A stretch of 64,000 nucleotides of DNA from Chersky-840 sp963811775 (GTDB lineage Bacteria; Actinomycetota; Acidimicrobiia; Acidimicrobiales; UBA8190): contig CAWESO010000001.1 in the NCBI GenBank assembly GCA_963811775.1, positions 310,001-374,000 of the forward strand, in the 5' to 3' direction. Made by a program: the position numbers and the translations under genes. Shown in pieces: positions 41,007 through 50,069 of this stretch; position 1 is the first letter of the stretch, and each line of letters starts with the position of its first letter. The notes under the pieces are model-generated. The model ran no database searches and was not told the DNA's origin. It saw only the letters and a list, made by a program, of their open reading frames with translations.

Positions 41007-42281
41007 TCAGTCGAAGAGGGCGTCGACGAATTCGTCGGCGTCGAAGGGGACGAGGTCGTCGGGCCCTTCGCCCAGGCCCACCAGCTTGACGGGGAGGCCC
41101 AGCTCGCGCTGGATGGCGATGACGATGCCCCCCTTGGCCGAGCCGTCGAGCTTGGTGAGCACGACGCCGGTCACCCCCACCGCGTCGAGGAACTGCCGGG
41201 CCTGGGTCAGGCCGTTCTGCCCCGTGGTGGCGTCGAGCACGAGCAGGACCTCGCTCACGTGTCCCGGAGGCCGGTCGGCCACGCGCCGGATCTTCTTCAG
41301 CTCCTCCACCAGGTTCACCTTGGTGTGCAGCCGCCCGGCGGTGTCGGCCAGCACGAGGTCGTGGCCCCGCGCCTGGGCTCGCTGCACGGCGTCGAAGACC
41401 ACGGCACTGGGGTCGCCCCCTTCGGCCCCGCGCACGATCTCGACGTCGGTGCGCTGCGCCCACTGGTCGAGCTGCTCGGCCGCCGCGGCCCGGAAGGTGT
41501 CCCCCGCGGCCAGCAGCACGGACCGGCCCGCCGCCTTCTGGCGCCGCGCCACCTTGCCGATGGTGGTGGTCTTGCCCACCCCGTTCACGCCCACGAAGAG
41601 CCAGACGCAGACGCCCGTGCCGTCGCCGGTGCCGTTGTCGGTGCCGTTGTCGGTGCCGGTGTCGGTGTCGGTGCCGTTGTCGGTGCCGGCACCGGTGCCG
41701 ACAGTCTCGAAGGAGAGCTCGGTGCCGTGCTCGGTGTCGAGAGAGCGGCGCAGGTCCTCGCGCAGCGCCGCCACCACGGCATCGGCGCCACGCAGCTCGC
41801 CGTCGTGCACGCGCCCGCGCAGGTCCTCGAGCAGGGCGGTGGTGGTGGCCACGCCCACGTCGGCGCGCAACAGTGCCTCTTCGAGGTCGTCCCACGCCGC
41901 GTCGTCGACAGAGGAACGGCTGCGCAGCGAGCGCACGTACCCCGAGAACAGCCCGCGCGTCTTGCCCATGCGCTCCCGGAGCTCGGGGGCGGCGGGCGCG
42001 GCCTCCTCGACCTCGAGCTCGGACACCGGCGCGCCCGACACCGGCACGTCGGAGACGGGCACGTCGCGGACGGGTGTGGGTGGAGCAGCGGTCTTCGGTG
42101 GCGCGGCGCCTGGTTTCGCCCGCGGTGCAGGGGGCGCGGCCGGGGGTTCCGGCCTCGTCGGCGCCGTGGTGGCAGTGCGCCCTGGTGCGCTCCGGGCCCG
42201 GCGCCGGCGCGGGACGGCGACCACGAGGCCGACGACGAGCGCCGCCAGGAAGACGGCGAGTGCGATCCAGAGCGCGAGCAT
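41007..42281 (-). CDS. ftsY: signal recognition particle receptor FtsY with repeat insertion
   Basis: 424 residues. One N-terminal membrane helix (about 3-24) is followed by an Ala/Pro linker, the N domain with WDDLEEALLRADVG, and the G domain with GVNGVGKTTT near 230, DTAGRLHTK and TKLDGSAKGG. Between the N domain and the G1 motif (about 193-222) lies a Gly-Thr-Asp-Asn repeat run encoded by imperfect 12-bp repeats at 41614-41702. FtsY receives SRP-ribosome complexes at the membrane. ffh follows 90 bp downstream. Confidence 0.95.
   Translation of the reverse strand: MLALWIALAVFLAALVVGLVVAVPRRRRARSAPGRTATTAPTRPEPPAAPPAPRAKPGAAPPKTAAPPTPVRDVPVSDVPVSGAPVSELEVEEAAPAAPELRERMGKTRGLFSGYVRSLRSRSSVDDAAWDDLEEALLRADVGVATTTALLEDLRGRVHDGELRGADAVVAALREDLRRSLDTEHGTELSFETVGTGAGTDNGTDTDTGTDNGTDNGTGDGTGVCVWLFVGVNGVGKTTTIGKVARRQKAAGRSVLLAAGDTFRAAAAEQLDQWAQRTDVEIVRGAEGGDPSAVVFDAVQRAQARGHDLVLADTAGRLHTKVNLVEELKKIRRVADRPPGHVSEVLLVLDATTGQNGLTQARQFLDAVGVTGVVLTKLDGSAKGGIVIAIQRELGLPVKLVGLGEGPDDLVPFDADEFVDALFD
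41614..41702. repeat. 12-bp imperfect tandem repeat inside ftsY
   Basis: Units related to GTGCCGTTGTCG recur six to seven times on the plus strand and encode the GTDN-type run in FtsY on the minus strand. The frame is preserved because the unit is a multiple of three. Confidence 0.8.
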
Positions 42282-42343
42282 GGCGTCGGAGCCTAACGGT
42301 GTGGCCGGTGCCCGAGGTCGTCCCCGCCGGCCGTCGCGGGCCC

Positions 42344-45300
42344 CTAGGCCGAGGTCGGTGCCGGCTCGGCCTCGGCGTTCTCGTGACGCACCTTTTGGCT
42401 GACGACCTTCGACGAGCCACCCGGCGTCATGGTCACGCCGTAGAGGGCATCGGCGGCCTCCATGGTCCTCTTCTGGTGGCTCACGATGATGAGCTGCGCC
42501 TCGCCCCGGAATTCGTGGAGGAGGTCGAGGAAGCGGTGCAGGTTCACGTCGTCGAGGGCCGCTTCGACCTCGTCGAGGAGATAGAACGGCGACGGCCGGC
42601 TCCGGAACACGGCGAAGAGGAAGGCCAGCGCCACCAGGGAACGCTCGCCCCCCGACAGCAGCGACAACTTGCGCACGTTCTTCCCCGCCGGGCGCGCCTC
42701 GACCTCGACGCCGGTGTCGAGGAGGTCGGTGGCGTCGGTGAGCGTCAACCGGCCCGTCCCCCCGGGGAACAACGTCCCCACGAGGACCTGGAAGTGCTCG
42801 TTGACATCGGCGAAGGCCTGGGCGAACACCCGCATGATCTCGTCGTCGACGGCCCGGATGACCTGGTGCAGCTCGCGCCGGGCCCGGCGCACGTCCTCGA
42901 CCTGCTCCTCCAGGAACCGGTGCCGCTCCTCCAGCGCGCCGAGCTCTTCGAGGGCGAGCGGGTTGACCGGCCCCATCGTCGCCAGCTCCTGCTCCACCGT
43001 GGCCAGCCGGCGGGCCGGGTCCTCGCCGTCGGGGAGCTCGGGGCACGGCGCCCCCATGGCCTCTTCGGGCTCGCACCCGAGCTCACGCCGCAACGCCTCG
43101 GCCGCGGTGTCGCGCCGCACCTTGGCCTCGGCCATCTGGAGCTCGAGCCGCTGGGCGCGCCGGCGCAGGTCGTCGAGTCGGGTGTCGGCCTCGGCGCGCT
43201 GCTTGCGCAGTGCCTCGAGGCGCGCGCCCCCGGCCCGCACGTCGTCGAGCTGACGGCTGCGGCGCAGGCGCAGGCCTTCGAGCAATTCCCCGAGCCGCGC
43301 CGCGTGCTGCTCGATGACCGCGCCCAGGCGACCCGTGGCCAGCGCGCCCGCCTCGAGCCGGCGCCGGCGCTCTCCGGCCCGCTCGCGGGCTTCCACGTTG
43401 CCGGCCAGGCGACGCTCGGTGTCCTCGAGGCGCGAGGTGAGCACGGCGCGGCGCTCGGCCAGCCCGGCCACCTTCACCTCGAGGTCCCGGCGCAGCACGG
43501 CCACGTGCGAGCGCCGCTCCTCGAGCCGCCTCCGGGCCTCGTCGCCCGCGGCCAGACGCCCCGTGGCCGCCGCCGCGGCGGCTTCGAGCTCGGGCAGGCG
43601 CTCGGTCAACGACGCCAGCTGGGCCCCTTCGTTCTCGAGGCGCTCGGCCATCGCGGCGCGCTGGCGCACGGCCTCGGCGTGCTCCTGGCTCACCAGCTCG
43701 ACCTCGGACACCACCCGCTGGCGCGCCGCCTCTGTCGCCTGGCGGTGGTCCTCGGCCCGCTCCAGCTGACGCATGGCCTCGGTGGCATCGGCGCGCGCCG
43801 CGTCGGCACGGGCCCGGGCCTCGTCGACGAAGCGCACGGCGCGCTCGGCCCCGTCGAGGGCCATGTCGGCCTCGGCCGCGGCCTGGCTGGCCAGGGTGGC
43901 GAGGGCATGCGCACCGGCGCGCACCACCCACCCCGAGGGGGAGAACCGGTCGCCGTCGGTGCTCACCACCGTGGCCTCGGGACGTTCGAGCGCCACCTCC
44001 ACCGCCTGGGCCCAGTCGCCGCGCACCACCACGGCGTCGTGCAGGAGCCGGTCGAGCACCCTCGCCACCGCGGGAACCCGGGGCCGCACGTGGGCGCGCA
44101 GCTCGCCGCTGTCGCGCGTCGTGGGGTCCGGGTCCCAGGCGCGCCCCGGCGTGGCGGCGAGCACGGTCCCCGTCACCTCCTGGTCGTGCAGCGCCGAGAG
44201 CACGGCGCGTGCCGCGCCGGCGCCGTCGACCACGATGGCGCCCAGGGCCGCACCCACGGCCGCTTCGAACGCCGCGACCCAGCCGTCGTCGATGTCCACG
44301 AGATCGGCGAGGACCCCGAGCACCCCCGCCACCTCGCCGAGCACCTCGGATCCGGGGCCGGTGCGCTCCTCGGCCACCTGGCGGGCCAAGGCCTCGGCGC
44401 GCGCCTCGAGGCGGTGCCGCTGGCGCTCGGCGCCGCGCAGCGCGTCCTCGGAGTCCCGCAGGCGCTGCTCGGCCTCCTCCGCGCCACGGCGACGCTCCTC
44501 GGCGCGCCGGGCCAGTCCGGGGTGCTCACGCCCGAGCCGTTGCAACTGCTGGGCCAGTTCGGCCGCTTCGGCCTCCAGCGTCTGGCGGCGCTGGTCGATC
44601 GCCGCGAGCCGCTCGTCGGCTCGGGCCAGCGCGCCTCGCTCGCGCTCGAGCGAGCTCTGCAGGGGCTCGATCCGGCCCCGCGCCATGGCGTAGGCCTCCT
44701 CGGCGGCGCGCTGGCCGGCGAGATCGGCGAACGACGCCTCGTGGGCGGCGACGTCACTGGCGAGGGCGTGCTCGGCGGCACGCACCTCCTGCGCGTGCGG
44801 GGCGAGCGCGTCGTCCTCGTGCCCGGTGGCCTCGAGCTCGGCCGCGAGGCGTGCCGCGTCGGCCTCGAGCGTCGACACCACGTCGGTGTCGGCCGACGCC
44901 TCCAGGGCGCGTGCGATGGAGCGCTGTCGTTCGGCCACGACCCCGAGCAGCCCCCGGCACCGCTCCGACAGGCCCTGCACGCGCGTGAGCGCGACGACGA
45001 GGTCCTCTTCGCGCTGCGTGGCGAGCTCGGCCGCGGTGGCCTCGGCCTCGGCGTCGAGCTCGGTGATCGAGGTGACGAGGGTGGCCTCGCTCTCGGTCAG
45101 CCGGCCCCGCTCGGCCGTCGCCGAGACCTGGCGGGCGTCGAGCCCGGAGATCTCCTGGCCCACGAGGTGCAGGCGCAGGGCCCGGAACTCCTCGGTGAGC
45201 GAGGCGTGGGAGCGGGCCGAGGCGGCCTGGCGCTCGAGGGGCCGGATCTGGCGGCGCACCTCCCGCACCAGGTCGCCGAGGCGGTCGAGGTTCTCCTCGG

Positions 45301-45850
45301 TGGCCGCCAGGCGGCGCTCGGCTCGTTCCCGCCGGCGCCGGTGCTTCAGCACACCGGCGGCCTCCTCGATCACGGCGCGCCGGTCCTCGGGGCGCGAGTC
45401 GAGAATGGCGCCCAGCTGGCCCTGGCTGACGATGACGTGCTGCTGACGCCCCACGCCGGAGTCCGAGAGCATCTCCTGGATGTCGAGGAGCCGGCACGGC
45501 TGGCCGTTGATGGCGTACTCGCTCTCGCCCGAGCGGAACAGCGTCCGGGTGATGGTGATCTCCGCCAGGCCGCCGGGCAGTCGTCCGGTGCGGTTGTCGA
45601 TGGTGAGCGACACCTCGGCCCGACCGAGCTGGGGACGGTCGGCCGATCCGGCGAAGATGACGTCTTCCATCTTCGACGAGCGCACGGTGCGCGGCCCCTG
45701 GGCCCCGAGCACCCACGCCACCGCGTCGACGACGTTGGACTTGCCGCTGCCGTTCGGGCCGACCACGACCGTGACGCCGGGCTCCAGGAGCAGCGTGGAC
45801 GGATCCGCGAAGGACTTGAAGCCCTTGAGGGTCAGCGACTTCAGGAACAC
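42344..45850 (-). CDS. smc: chromosome segregation protein SMC
   Basis: 1168 residues, normal for bacterial SMC. Walker A is GPNGSGKSN at 31-39. Long coiled coils flank a hinge at about 505-640 (DLVDIDDGWVAAFEAAVG region). The C-terminal head has LSGGERSLVALAFLFA, Walker B and the FYLLDEVEAALDD signature. With ScpAB it organises and segregates chromosomes. The gene lies upstream of ftsY by 62 bp and downstream of mutM by 153 bp. Confidence 0.97.
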   Translation of the reverse strand: MFLKSLTLKGFKSFADPSTLLLEPGVTVVVGPNGSGKSNVVDAVAWVLGAQGPRTVRSSKMEDVIFAGSADRPQLGRAEVSLTIDNRTGRLPGGLAEITITRTLFRSGESEYAINGQPCRLLDIQEMLSDSGVGRQQHVIVSQGQLGAILDSRPEDRRAVIEEAAGVLKHRRRRERAERRLAATEENLDRLGDLVREVRRQIRPLERQAASARSHASLTEEFRALRLHLVGQEISGLDARQVSATAERGRLTESEATLVTSITELDAEAEATAAELATQREEDLVVALTRVQGLSERCRGLLGVVAERQRSIARALEASADTDVVSTLEADAARLAAELEATGHEDDALAPHAQEVRAAEHALASDVAAHEASFADLAGQRAAEEAYAMARGRIEPLQSSLERERGALARADERLAAIDQRRQTLEAEAAELAQQLQRLGREHPGLARRAEERRRGAEEAEQRLRDSEDALRGAERQRHRLEARAEALARQVAEERTGPGSEVLGEVAGVLGVLADLVDIDDGWVAAFEAAVGAALGAIVVDGAGAARAVLSALHDQEVTGTVLAATPGRAWDPDPTTRDSGELRAHVRPRVPAVARVLDRLLHDAVVVRGDWAQAVEVALERPEATVVSTDGDRFSPSGWVVRAGAHALATLASQAAAEADMALDGAERAVRFVDEARARADAARADATEAMRQLERAEDHRQATEAARQRVVSEVELVSQEHAEAVRQRAAMAERLENEGAQLASLTERLPELEAAAAAATGRLAAGDEARRRLEERRSHVAVLRRDLEVKVAGLAERRAVLTSRLEDTERRLAGNVEARERAGERRRRLEAGALATGRLGAVIEQHAARLGELLEGLRLRRSRQLDDVRAGGARLEALRKQRAEADTRLDDLRRRAQRLELQMAEAKVRRDTAAEALRRELGCEPEEAMGAPCPELPDGEDPARRLATVEQELATMGPVNPLALEELGALEERHRFLEEQVEDVRRARRELHQVIRAVDDEIMRVFAQAFADVNEHFQVLVGTLFPGGTGRLTLTDATDLLDTGVEVEARPAGKNVRKLSLLSGGERSLVALAFLFAVFRSRPSPFYLLDEVEAALDDVNLHRFLDLLHEFRGEAQLIIVSHQKRTMEAADALYGVTMTPGGSSKVVSQKVRHENAEAEPAPTSA

Positions 45851-46003
45851 CGGTCGCCACCCTACCTGTCGGTCTCGTCGAAACGGTGATACCCGCGCCG
45901 CCCCCCGAGGGCCGGCGCGACGACACCGAACGTGCAGCTCAACACGGGGGCGACGCCGTCGGGGCGGCGGTGCGCGCCCCCGGTGGGCGGGTGACGCGCG
46001 CCG

Positions 46004-46843
46004 TCAGATCTGGCAGTGCTCGCACAAGAACGCGGACCGGCCGTTCACCTTCACCTTGACCACCGCGTTGCGGCACCGGCGACACGCCTGGCCCTCGCGG
46101 TCATAGACCTGGTGCTGGCCCTGGTAGTCCCCGATCACCCCGTAGAGGTCCCGGTACTGCTGATCGGCGAGCGACGACCCCCGGTGCTTGACCGCCTCGG
46201 TCAGGGTCTCCACCATGGCCCGGTACAGGCGCCGGATCTCCTGGGCGCTCAGCGAGTTCGACTGCCGGTCGTAGCGCAGCCCCGCGGCGAAGAGGATCTC
46301 GTCGGAGTAGATGTTGCCGATGCCGGCCACGAACTTTTGGTCCATGAGCAGCACCTTGAGCGGGGTGGGGCGATCGGCGAGCAGCTGGCCGAAACGCGAC
46401 CAGCTCATGACGTCCTCGAGGGGGTCGAACCCGAGGTGGGCGAGCTCGGGCACCTGGGCACCGAGCTCGTCGGTGGTGGTGACGAACATCTCGCCGAAGG
46501 TCCGGGGGTCGACGAAGCGCAGCTGCCCGCCCTGGGTGAAGGTGATGATCACGTGCGTGTGCTTGTCGAGCGGGTCCTTGGGCCCCTTGGCCCGCAACAG
46601 CTGACCGCTCATGCCCAGGTGCACCACGAGCACGTCGTCGCCGTCCAGCCCGAGCAGCAGGTACTTGCCCGCCCGCTTCACCGATGCCACGCGCTTGCCC
46701 TCGAGCCTGGTCCTGAACTCGGGGCCGCTCTTGTGGCGTCGGATGGAGCGCTTGCCCTTCACCTCGACGCCCTTGATCCGCCGGGTCACGACCTCTTTGT
46801 CCAGGTCGCGCCGGATCGTCTCCACCTCGGGAAGCTCAGGCAC
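46004..46843 (-). CDS. mutM: formamidopyrimidine-DNA glycosylase
   Basis: 279 residues. After processing of the GTG-encoded start the N-terminal Pro of PELPEVETIRRDL is the Schiff-base nucleophile and the Glu residues beside it are catalytic. KRAGKYLL holds the conserved Lys. The zinc finger at the C-terminus is C-x2-C-x16-C-x2-C (CRRC to CEHC). It removes 8-oxoguanine. Its start overlaps the rnc stop by 8 bp, so rnc-mutM are coupled. Confidence 0.96.
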   Translation of the reverse strand: MPELPEVETIRRDLDKEVVTRRIKGVEVKGKRSIRRHKSGPEFRTRLEGKRVASVKRAGKYLLLGLDGDDVLVVHLGMSGQLLRAKGPKDPLDKHTHVIITFTQGGQLRFVDPRTFGEMFVTTTDELGAQVPELAHLGFDPLEDVMSWSRFGQLLADRPTPLKVLLMDQKFVAGIGNIYSDEILFAAGLRYDRQSNSLSAQEIRRLYRAMVETLTEAVKHRGSSLADQQYRDLYGVIGDYQGQHQVYDREGQACRRCRNAVVKVKVNGRSAFLCEHCQI

Positions 46844-47891
46844 TGCCTCGCACCCTCCGCTCGGCGTCGGGCGCCACGCCGCCCCCGTCGCGTCCCCCGT
46901 TGCCGGCCTCGCTCGCCCCGTCACAGCCGGAGCCCGCCCCCTCGGCCCCGTCGGCACTGTCGGCCCCGTCGACGAGGACGGCCCAGGCCCGGCGGGCCGC
47001 GGCCTGCTCGGCGTCCTTCTTGGACTTGCCCTCGCCCGCCCCGCGCTCGACGCCCGCCACCGAGACCCGGGCCAGGTAGCGCCGGGCATGGTCGGGGCCG
47101 TCGCCCACCACCTCGTAGCGGGGCAGCTCGCCGATGCGGCGCAGCACGACCTCTTGCAACCGGGTCTTGAAGTCCTCGGCCCCCGGCCCCGCCGCGGCCA
47201 GGCCGATGCGGTCGTCGAGGAGGCGCAGCACCAGGCCCGACGCCACGTCCCACCCCCCGTCGAGGTAGACCGCCCCGATCACGGCTTCCACCGCGTTGGC
47301 CAGGATCGACGCCTTGGCTCGCCCGCCCGACACGTCCTCGCCCCGCCCGAGCAGCAACGCCGCTCCCAGGTCGAGCTCCAGGGCCACCTCGGCCAGCACG
47401 GCGGTGTTCACCGTGGCGGCGCGCACCTTGGCCAGGGCCCCTTCGGGCATCTCGGGATAGGCCCGGTAGCAGTGCTCGGCGACGACCAGCCCGAGCACGG
47501 CGTCACCGAGGAATTCGAGGCGCTCGTTGGACGGGATACCCCCGGACTCCGCGCACCAGGATCGGTGCGACAGGGCTTGGACGAGCAGGCCCGGGTCCGT
47601 GAACTCCCACCCCAGACGGCCGATCAGCGCGTCCCGGGCGACCTCGGCGGAGAGTCCGGCCCCGGAAGTGGCGTCGCTGTCGGAGCCGTCGGGCGCCGCG
47701 TCCGCAGACCCCGGGACCGGGAAGGCGCCGCTGGCGCCCTGCGCGCCACGCTCGGCGCCGCCCAGACCGGCGGGTTCGTCGCCCGTGTCAGGCCGTTCCC
47801 AGTTTGGCGACCACGTAATCGACGGCGTCGCGGACGGTGCGGAGGTCCTCGAGGTCCTCGTCCTCGATGCGGAATCCGACGGTCCTCTCAC
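46836..47891 (-). CDS. rnc: ribonuclease III, start codon unclear
   Basis: The RNase III domain has the signature NERLEFLGDAVLGLVVAE and the second catalytic block ANAVEAVIGAVYLDGG, followed by a dsRNA-binding domain ending KKDAEQAAARRAW. RNase III processes rRNA precursors. Homology starts near 47655, but no ATG, GTG or TTG occurs in frame between the acpP stop (47790) and the conserved domain. The next in-frame start is a GTG at 47891, 104 bp inside acpP. Coding-type third positions extend to about the acpP stop. The coordinates give the longest possible frame; the C-terminal 45 residues are a Gly/Ser/Asp-rich tail. Confidence 0.88.
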   Translation of the reverse strand: MRGPSDSASRTRTSRTSAPSATPSITWSPNWERPDTGDEPAGLGGAERGAQGASGAFPVPGSADAAPDGSDSDATSGAGLSAEVARDALIGRLGWEFTDPGLLVQALSHRSWCAESGGIPSNERLEFLGDAVLGLVVAEHCYRAYPEMPEGALAKVRAATVNTAVLAEVALELDLGAALLLGRGEDVSGGRAKASILANAVEAVIGAVYLDGGWDVASGLVLRLLDDRIGLAAAGPGAEDFKTRLQEVVLRRIGELPRYEVVGDGPDHARRYLARVSVAGVERGAGEGKSKKDAEQAAARRAWAVLVDGADSADGAEGAGSGCDGASEAGNGGRDGGGVAPDAERRVRGSA

Positions 47892-48084
47892 CGAACTCCT
47901 CCTCGAGCCCCTCGACCAGCTCGATCAGCGCGAGCGAGTCGGCGTCGAGGTCCTCGGCGAACGAGGAGGACTCGCTGATCGAGCCGGGCTCGATCTCCAA
48001 GATGTCGGCCAGCTGGTCCCGGACCAGCTGGAACACCTCGTTGCGTCCCAGCGGACCCTTTTCCACGTGGGTTTCTGCGGGCAC
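47788..48084 (-). CDS. acpP: acyl carrier protein
   Basis: 98 residues, with the phosphopantetheine attachment Ser at S50 in LDADSLALIEL. It carries growing acyl chains in fatty-acid synthesis. The GTG at 48084 is used. A 20-residue N-terminal extension relative to classical ACP is visible. It lies between plsX and rnc, the standard order. The 112 bp upstream contain a short hairpin (48162-48179). Confidence 0.94.
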   Translation of the reverse strand: MPAETHVEKGPLGRNEVFQLVRDQLADILEIEPGSISESSSFAEDLDADSLALIELVEGLEEEFGERTVGFRIEDEDLEDLRTVRDAVDYVVAKLGTA

Positions 48085-48196
48085 GGCGTCTCCCAGGGTG
48101 AGATTGTGCCCGTCATCCTACCTGGTCACGTCCACAGGAACGATAAAGTCCCTGTTCAGAGGCGGTATTTGACCACCGCTGGCCCCACCGGGCGGC

Positions 48197-49213
48197 TCAG
48201 GCCGGGGCCACGGCCCGCGCCAGGCGGTCGACGAGGCCGGCCACGGCCACGTCGTGGGCGACCCCCACGGCCGAGACGATGGCGGTCGCGCTCGACGACC
48301 CGTGGCTGATGACGCAGACCCCGTTCACCCCGAGCAGCATGGCCCCGCCGATGCCGTCGGGGTCGAACTCCGCCGCCAGCGGGGCGAGTCGGGGCAGCAT
48401 CACCTCGGCGGCCGCCTTGGCCTCCTCGTCGGCGCCGAACACCTGGAGCAGGGTGTCCATGAAGAATCGCAACGACCCCTCCAGGGTCTTGAGCGCGACG
48501 TTGCCGGTGAACCCGTCGGTCACGAACACATCGGCGGGAGCGTGCAGGAGGTCGCGTCCTTCGACGTTGCCCACGAAGGCGATGTCGGGCGCCTCCTCGA
48601 GCAGCACGTGGGTCTCTTTGACCAGGGGGGTGCCCTTGGACTTCTCCTCGCCGATGGAGAGCAGCCCGACGCGTGCCTCGGCCACGCCGTAGCGCGCCGA
48701 CGCGTAGGCCGCGCCCATCTGGGCGAACTGGACGAGCATGGCCGGGGTGCACTCGGCGTTGGCCCCGGCGTCGAGGAGCACGGCGGGATGTGACCCCAGT
48801 TGGGGGATGGGCGTGGCGATGGCGGGGCGCAGGACGCCTTTGAGACGCCCCATGCGCAACAGCGCGCTGGCCATGGTCGCCCCGGTGTTCCCCGCGCTCA
48901 CCATGGCCAGGGCCTTGCCGTCGCGCACCGCCTCGGCCGCCCGCACCAGCGAGGAGTCCTTCTTGCGCCGCACCGACGACCCGGGGTCGTCGTCCATGGC
49001 GATGACCTCGGACGCCGGGATCACCTCGAGGCCACCGGTGTCGCCGAGGCCGTCGGGGGGCCCCACCAGCACCACCGGGATGCCGAGCTCCTCCACGGCG
49101 CGCCGGGCACCGGCGACGATCTCGTGGGGGGCGTGGTCGCCGCCCATGGCGTCCACCGCCACGGGCAGGACGGAGGCCGATGACGCCTCGGGCCGAGGCC
49201 CAGGCGCCGCCAC
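48197..49213 (-). CDS. plsX: phosphate acyltransferase PlsX
   Basis: 338 residues, normal length. Conserved blocks include VAVDAMGGDHAP near 15, SAGNTGATMA near 110, GANAECTPAML near 148 and VTDGFTGNVALKTLEG near 228. PlsX makes acyl-phosphate from acyl-ACP for phospholipid synthesis. The GTG start at 49213 shares its first base with the end of the rpmF stop codon, so translation is coupled. acpP follows after 112 bp. Confidence 0.95.
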   Translation of the reverse strand: MAAPGPRPEASSASVLPVAVDAMGGDHAPHEIVAGARRAVEELGIPVVLVGPPDGLGDTGGLEVIPASEVIAMDDDPGSSVRRKKDSSLVRAAEAVRDGKALAMVSAGNTGATMASALLRMGRLKGVLRPAIATPIPQLGSHPAVLLDAGANAECTPAMLVQFAQMGAAYASARYGVAEARVGLLSIGEEKSKGTPLVKETHVLLEEAPDIAFVGNVEGRDLLHAPADVFVTDGFTGNVALKTLEGSLRFFMDTLLQVFGADEEAKAAAEVMLPRLAPLAAEFDPDGIGGAMLLGVNGVCVISHGSSSATAIVSAVGVAHDVAVAGLVDRLARAVAPA

Positions 49214-49392
49214 TAGTCGATCTCGACGGCCTGCCGGCCCTTGTACCACCCGCATGTCGGGCACACCCGGTGCGGCACCTTGGCGTGGCGGCACTGGGGG
49301 CACTCGCTGCGTGCCGGTTGACCGAGGACCCAGTTCGAGGCCCGCCTGCTCCGGCTCTTCGCCTTGGAGGTCTTCTTCTTGGGGACGGCCAT
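49213..49392 (-). CDS. rpmF: 50S ribosomal protein L32
   Basis: 59 residues: MAVPKKKTSKAKSRSRRA at the start and a four-cysteine zinc ribbon (C31, C34, C44, C47) in CPQC and CPTC. This zinc-type L32 is the form without paralogue replacement. An ATG at 49392 follows a GAGGTGAGC ribosome site. It precedes plsX and follows the DUF177 gene, the widely conserved yceD-rpmF-plsX arrangement. Confidence 0.95.
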   Translation of the reverse strand: MAVPKKKTSKAKSRSRRASNWVLGQPARSECPQCRHAKVPHRVCPTCGWYKGRQAVEID

Positions 49393-49516
49393 CGATGCTC
49401 ACCTCGGGTCAGGAACGGTTCAGGATACCCGAGTCACCCGGGGCGCCGTCCAAGCCGGAGCACAGACCGAGCGAGATGGTGGCCGGCGTGCGCCGCAGGG
49501 CGTGCGCCCCGAGGCG

Positions 49517-50065
49517 TCAGCGACGCCTGGGCGAAGGCGACGATTTCCCCTGGACGATGCCCTCGGGCATCCGCAGCACGTCGAGCGCGGCCCACCGGGG
49601 GTCGAGCGGCGCCTCGCACCCACAGGACTCCTCGTTGCGGTTAACCCCGCACGACGGGCACAGGCCCGCACAATCGGGGCGGCACAACGGCGCCGGGGGC
49701 AGCTCGAGCAGCACGGCGTCGCGCACGAGCGGCTCGAGATCGAGCTCGTCGGCCACGAGCGGGTAGGTCTCCTCCCCGTCGCCGTCCTCGGTGTAGAACT
49801 CGCGCACCGCCACGGCCAGCACACCCGTGGCCGGTGTGAGGCAACGCCGGCACGCGCCGGTCCACGGGGCGCGCACCGTGCCGGTCACCGACACGCCGCC
49901 GAGCACCGCCTCGAGCACGACGTCGGCCACCGGCTCCGCACCCTCGGGCACCGCGCTCCCCGAGCAGTCGAGTCCGTCGATCGGTCCCTGGCGCACTTCG
50001 GTCCAGCGCGACCCGACGGCGCGCCGCAGTCCGGCCACGTGCACGACGAAGGGGTGGCCCGGCAT
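49517..50065 (-). CDS. yceD: DUF177 (YceD) family protein
   Basis: 182 residues with the YceD cysteine pattern: CRRCL near 90, then LCRPDCAGLCPSCG near 138-150 and CGCE near 158. This zinc-binding family is encoded upstream of rpmF throughout bacteria and is involved in 23S rRNA accumulation in E. coli and plants. The start is ATG 50065, 4 bp after the coiled-coil gene stop. It reads towards rpmF with a 124-bp gap. Confidence 0.9.
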   Translation of the reverse strand: MPGHPFVVHVAGLRRAVGSRWTEVRQGPIDGLDCSGSAVPEGAEPVADVVLEAVLGGVSVTGTVRAPWTGACRRCLTPATGVLAVAVREFYTEDGDGEETYPLVADELDLEPLVRDAVLLELPPAPLCRPDCAGLCPSCGVNRNEESCGCEAPLDPRWAALDVLRMPEGIVQGKSSPSPRRR

Positions 50066-50069
50066 TGCC

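Noticed and set aside
37998..42296. Very long plus-strand open frame (over 1400 codons)
   Set aside because: It lies opposite rimM, khpA, rpsP, ffh and ftsY, all with clear motifs. GC-rich antisense frames often lack stops.
48156..48180. Hairpin GCGGT-ACCGC between plsX and acpP as terminator
   Set aside because: Only five base pairs and no U tract; kept as a remark in the acpP entry rather than as a separate feature.
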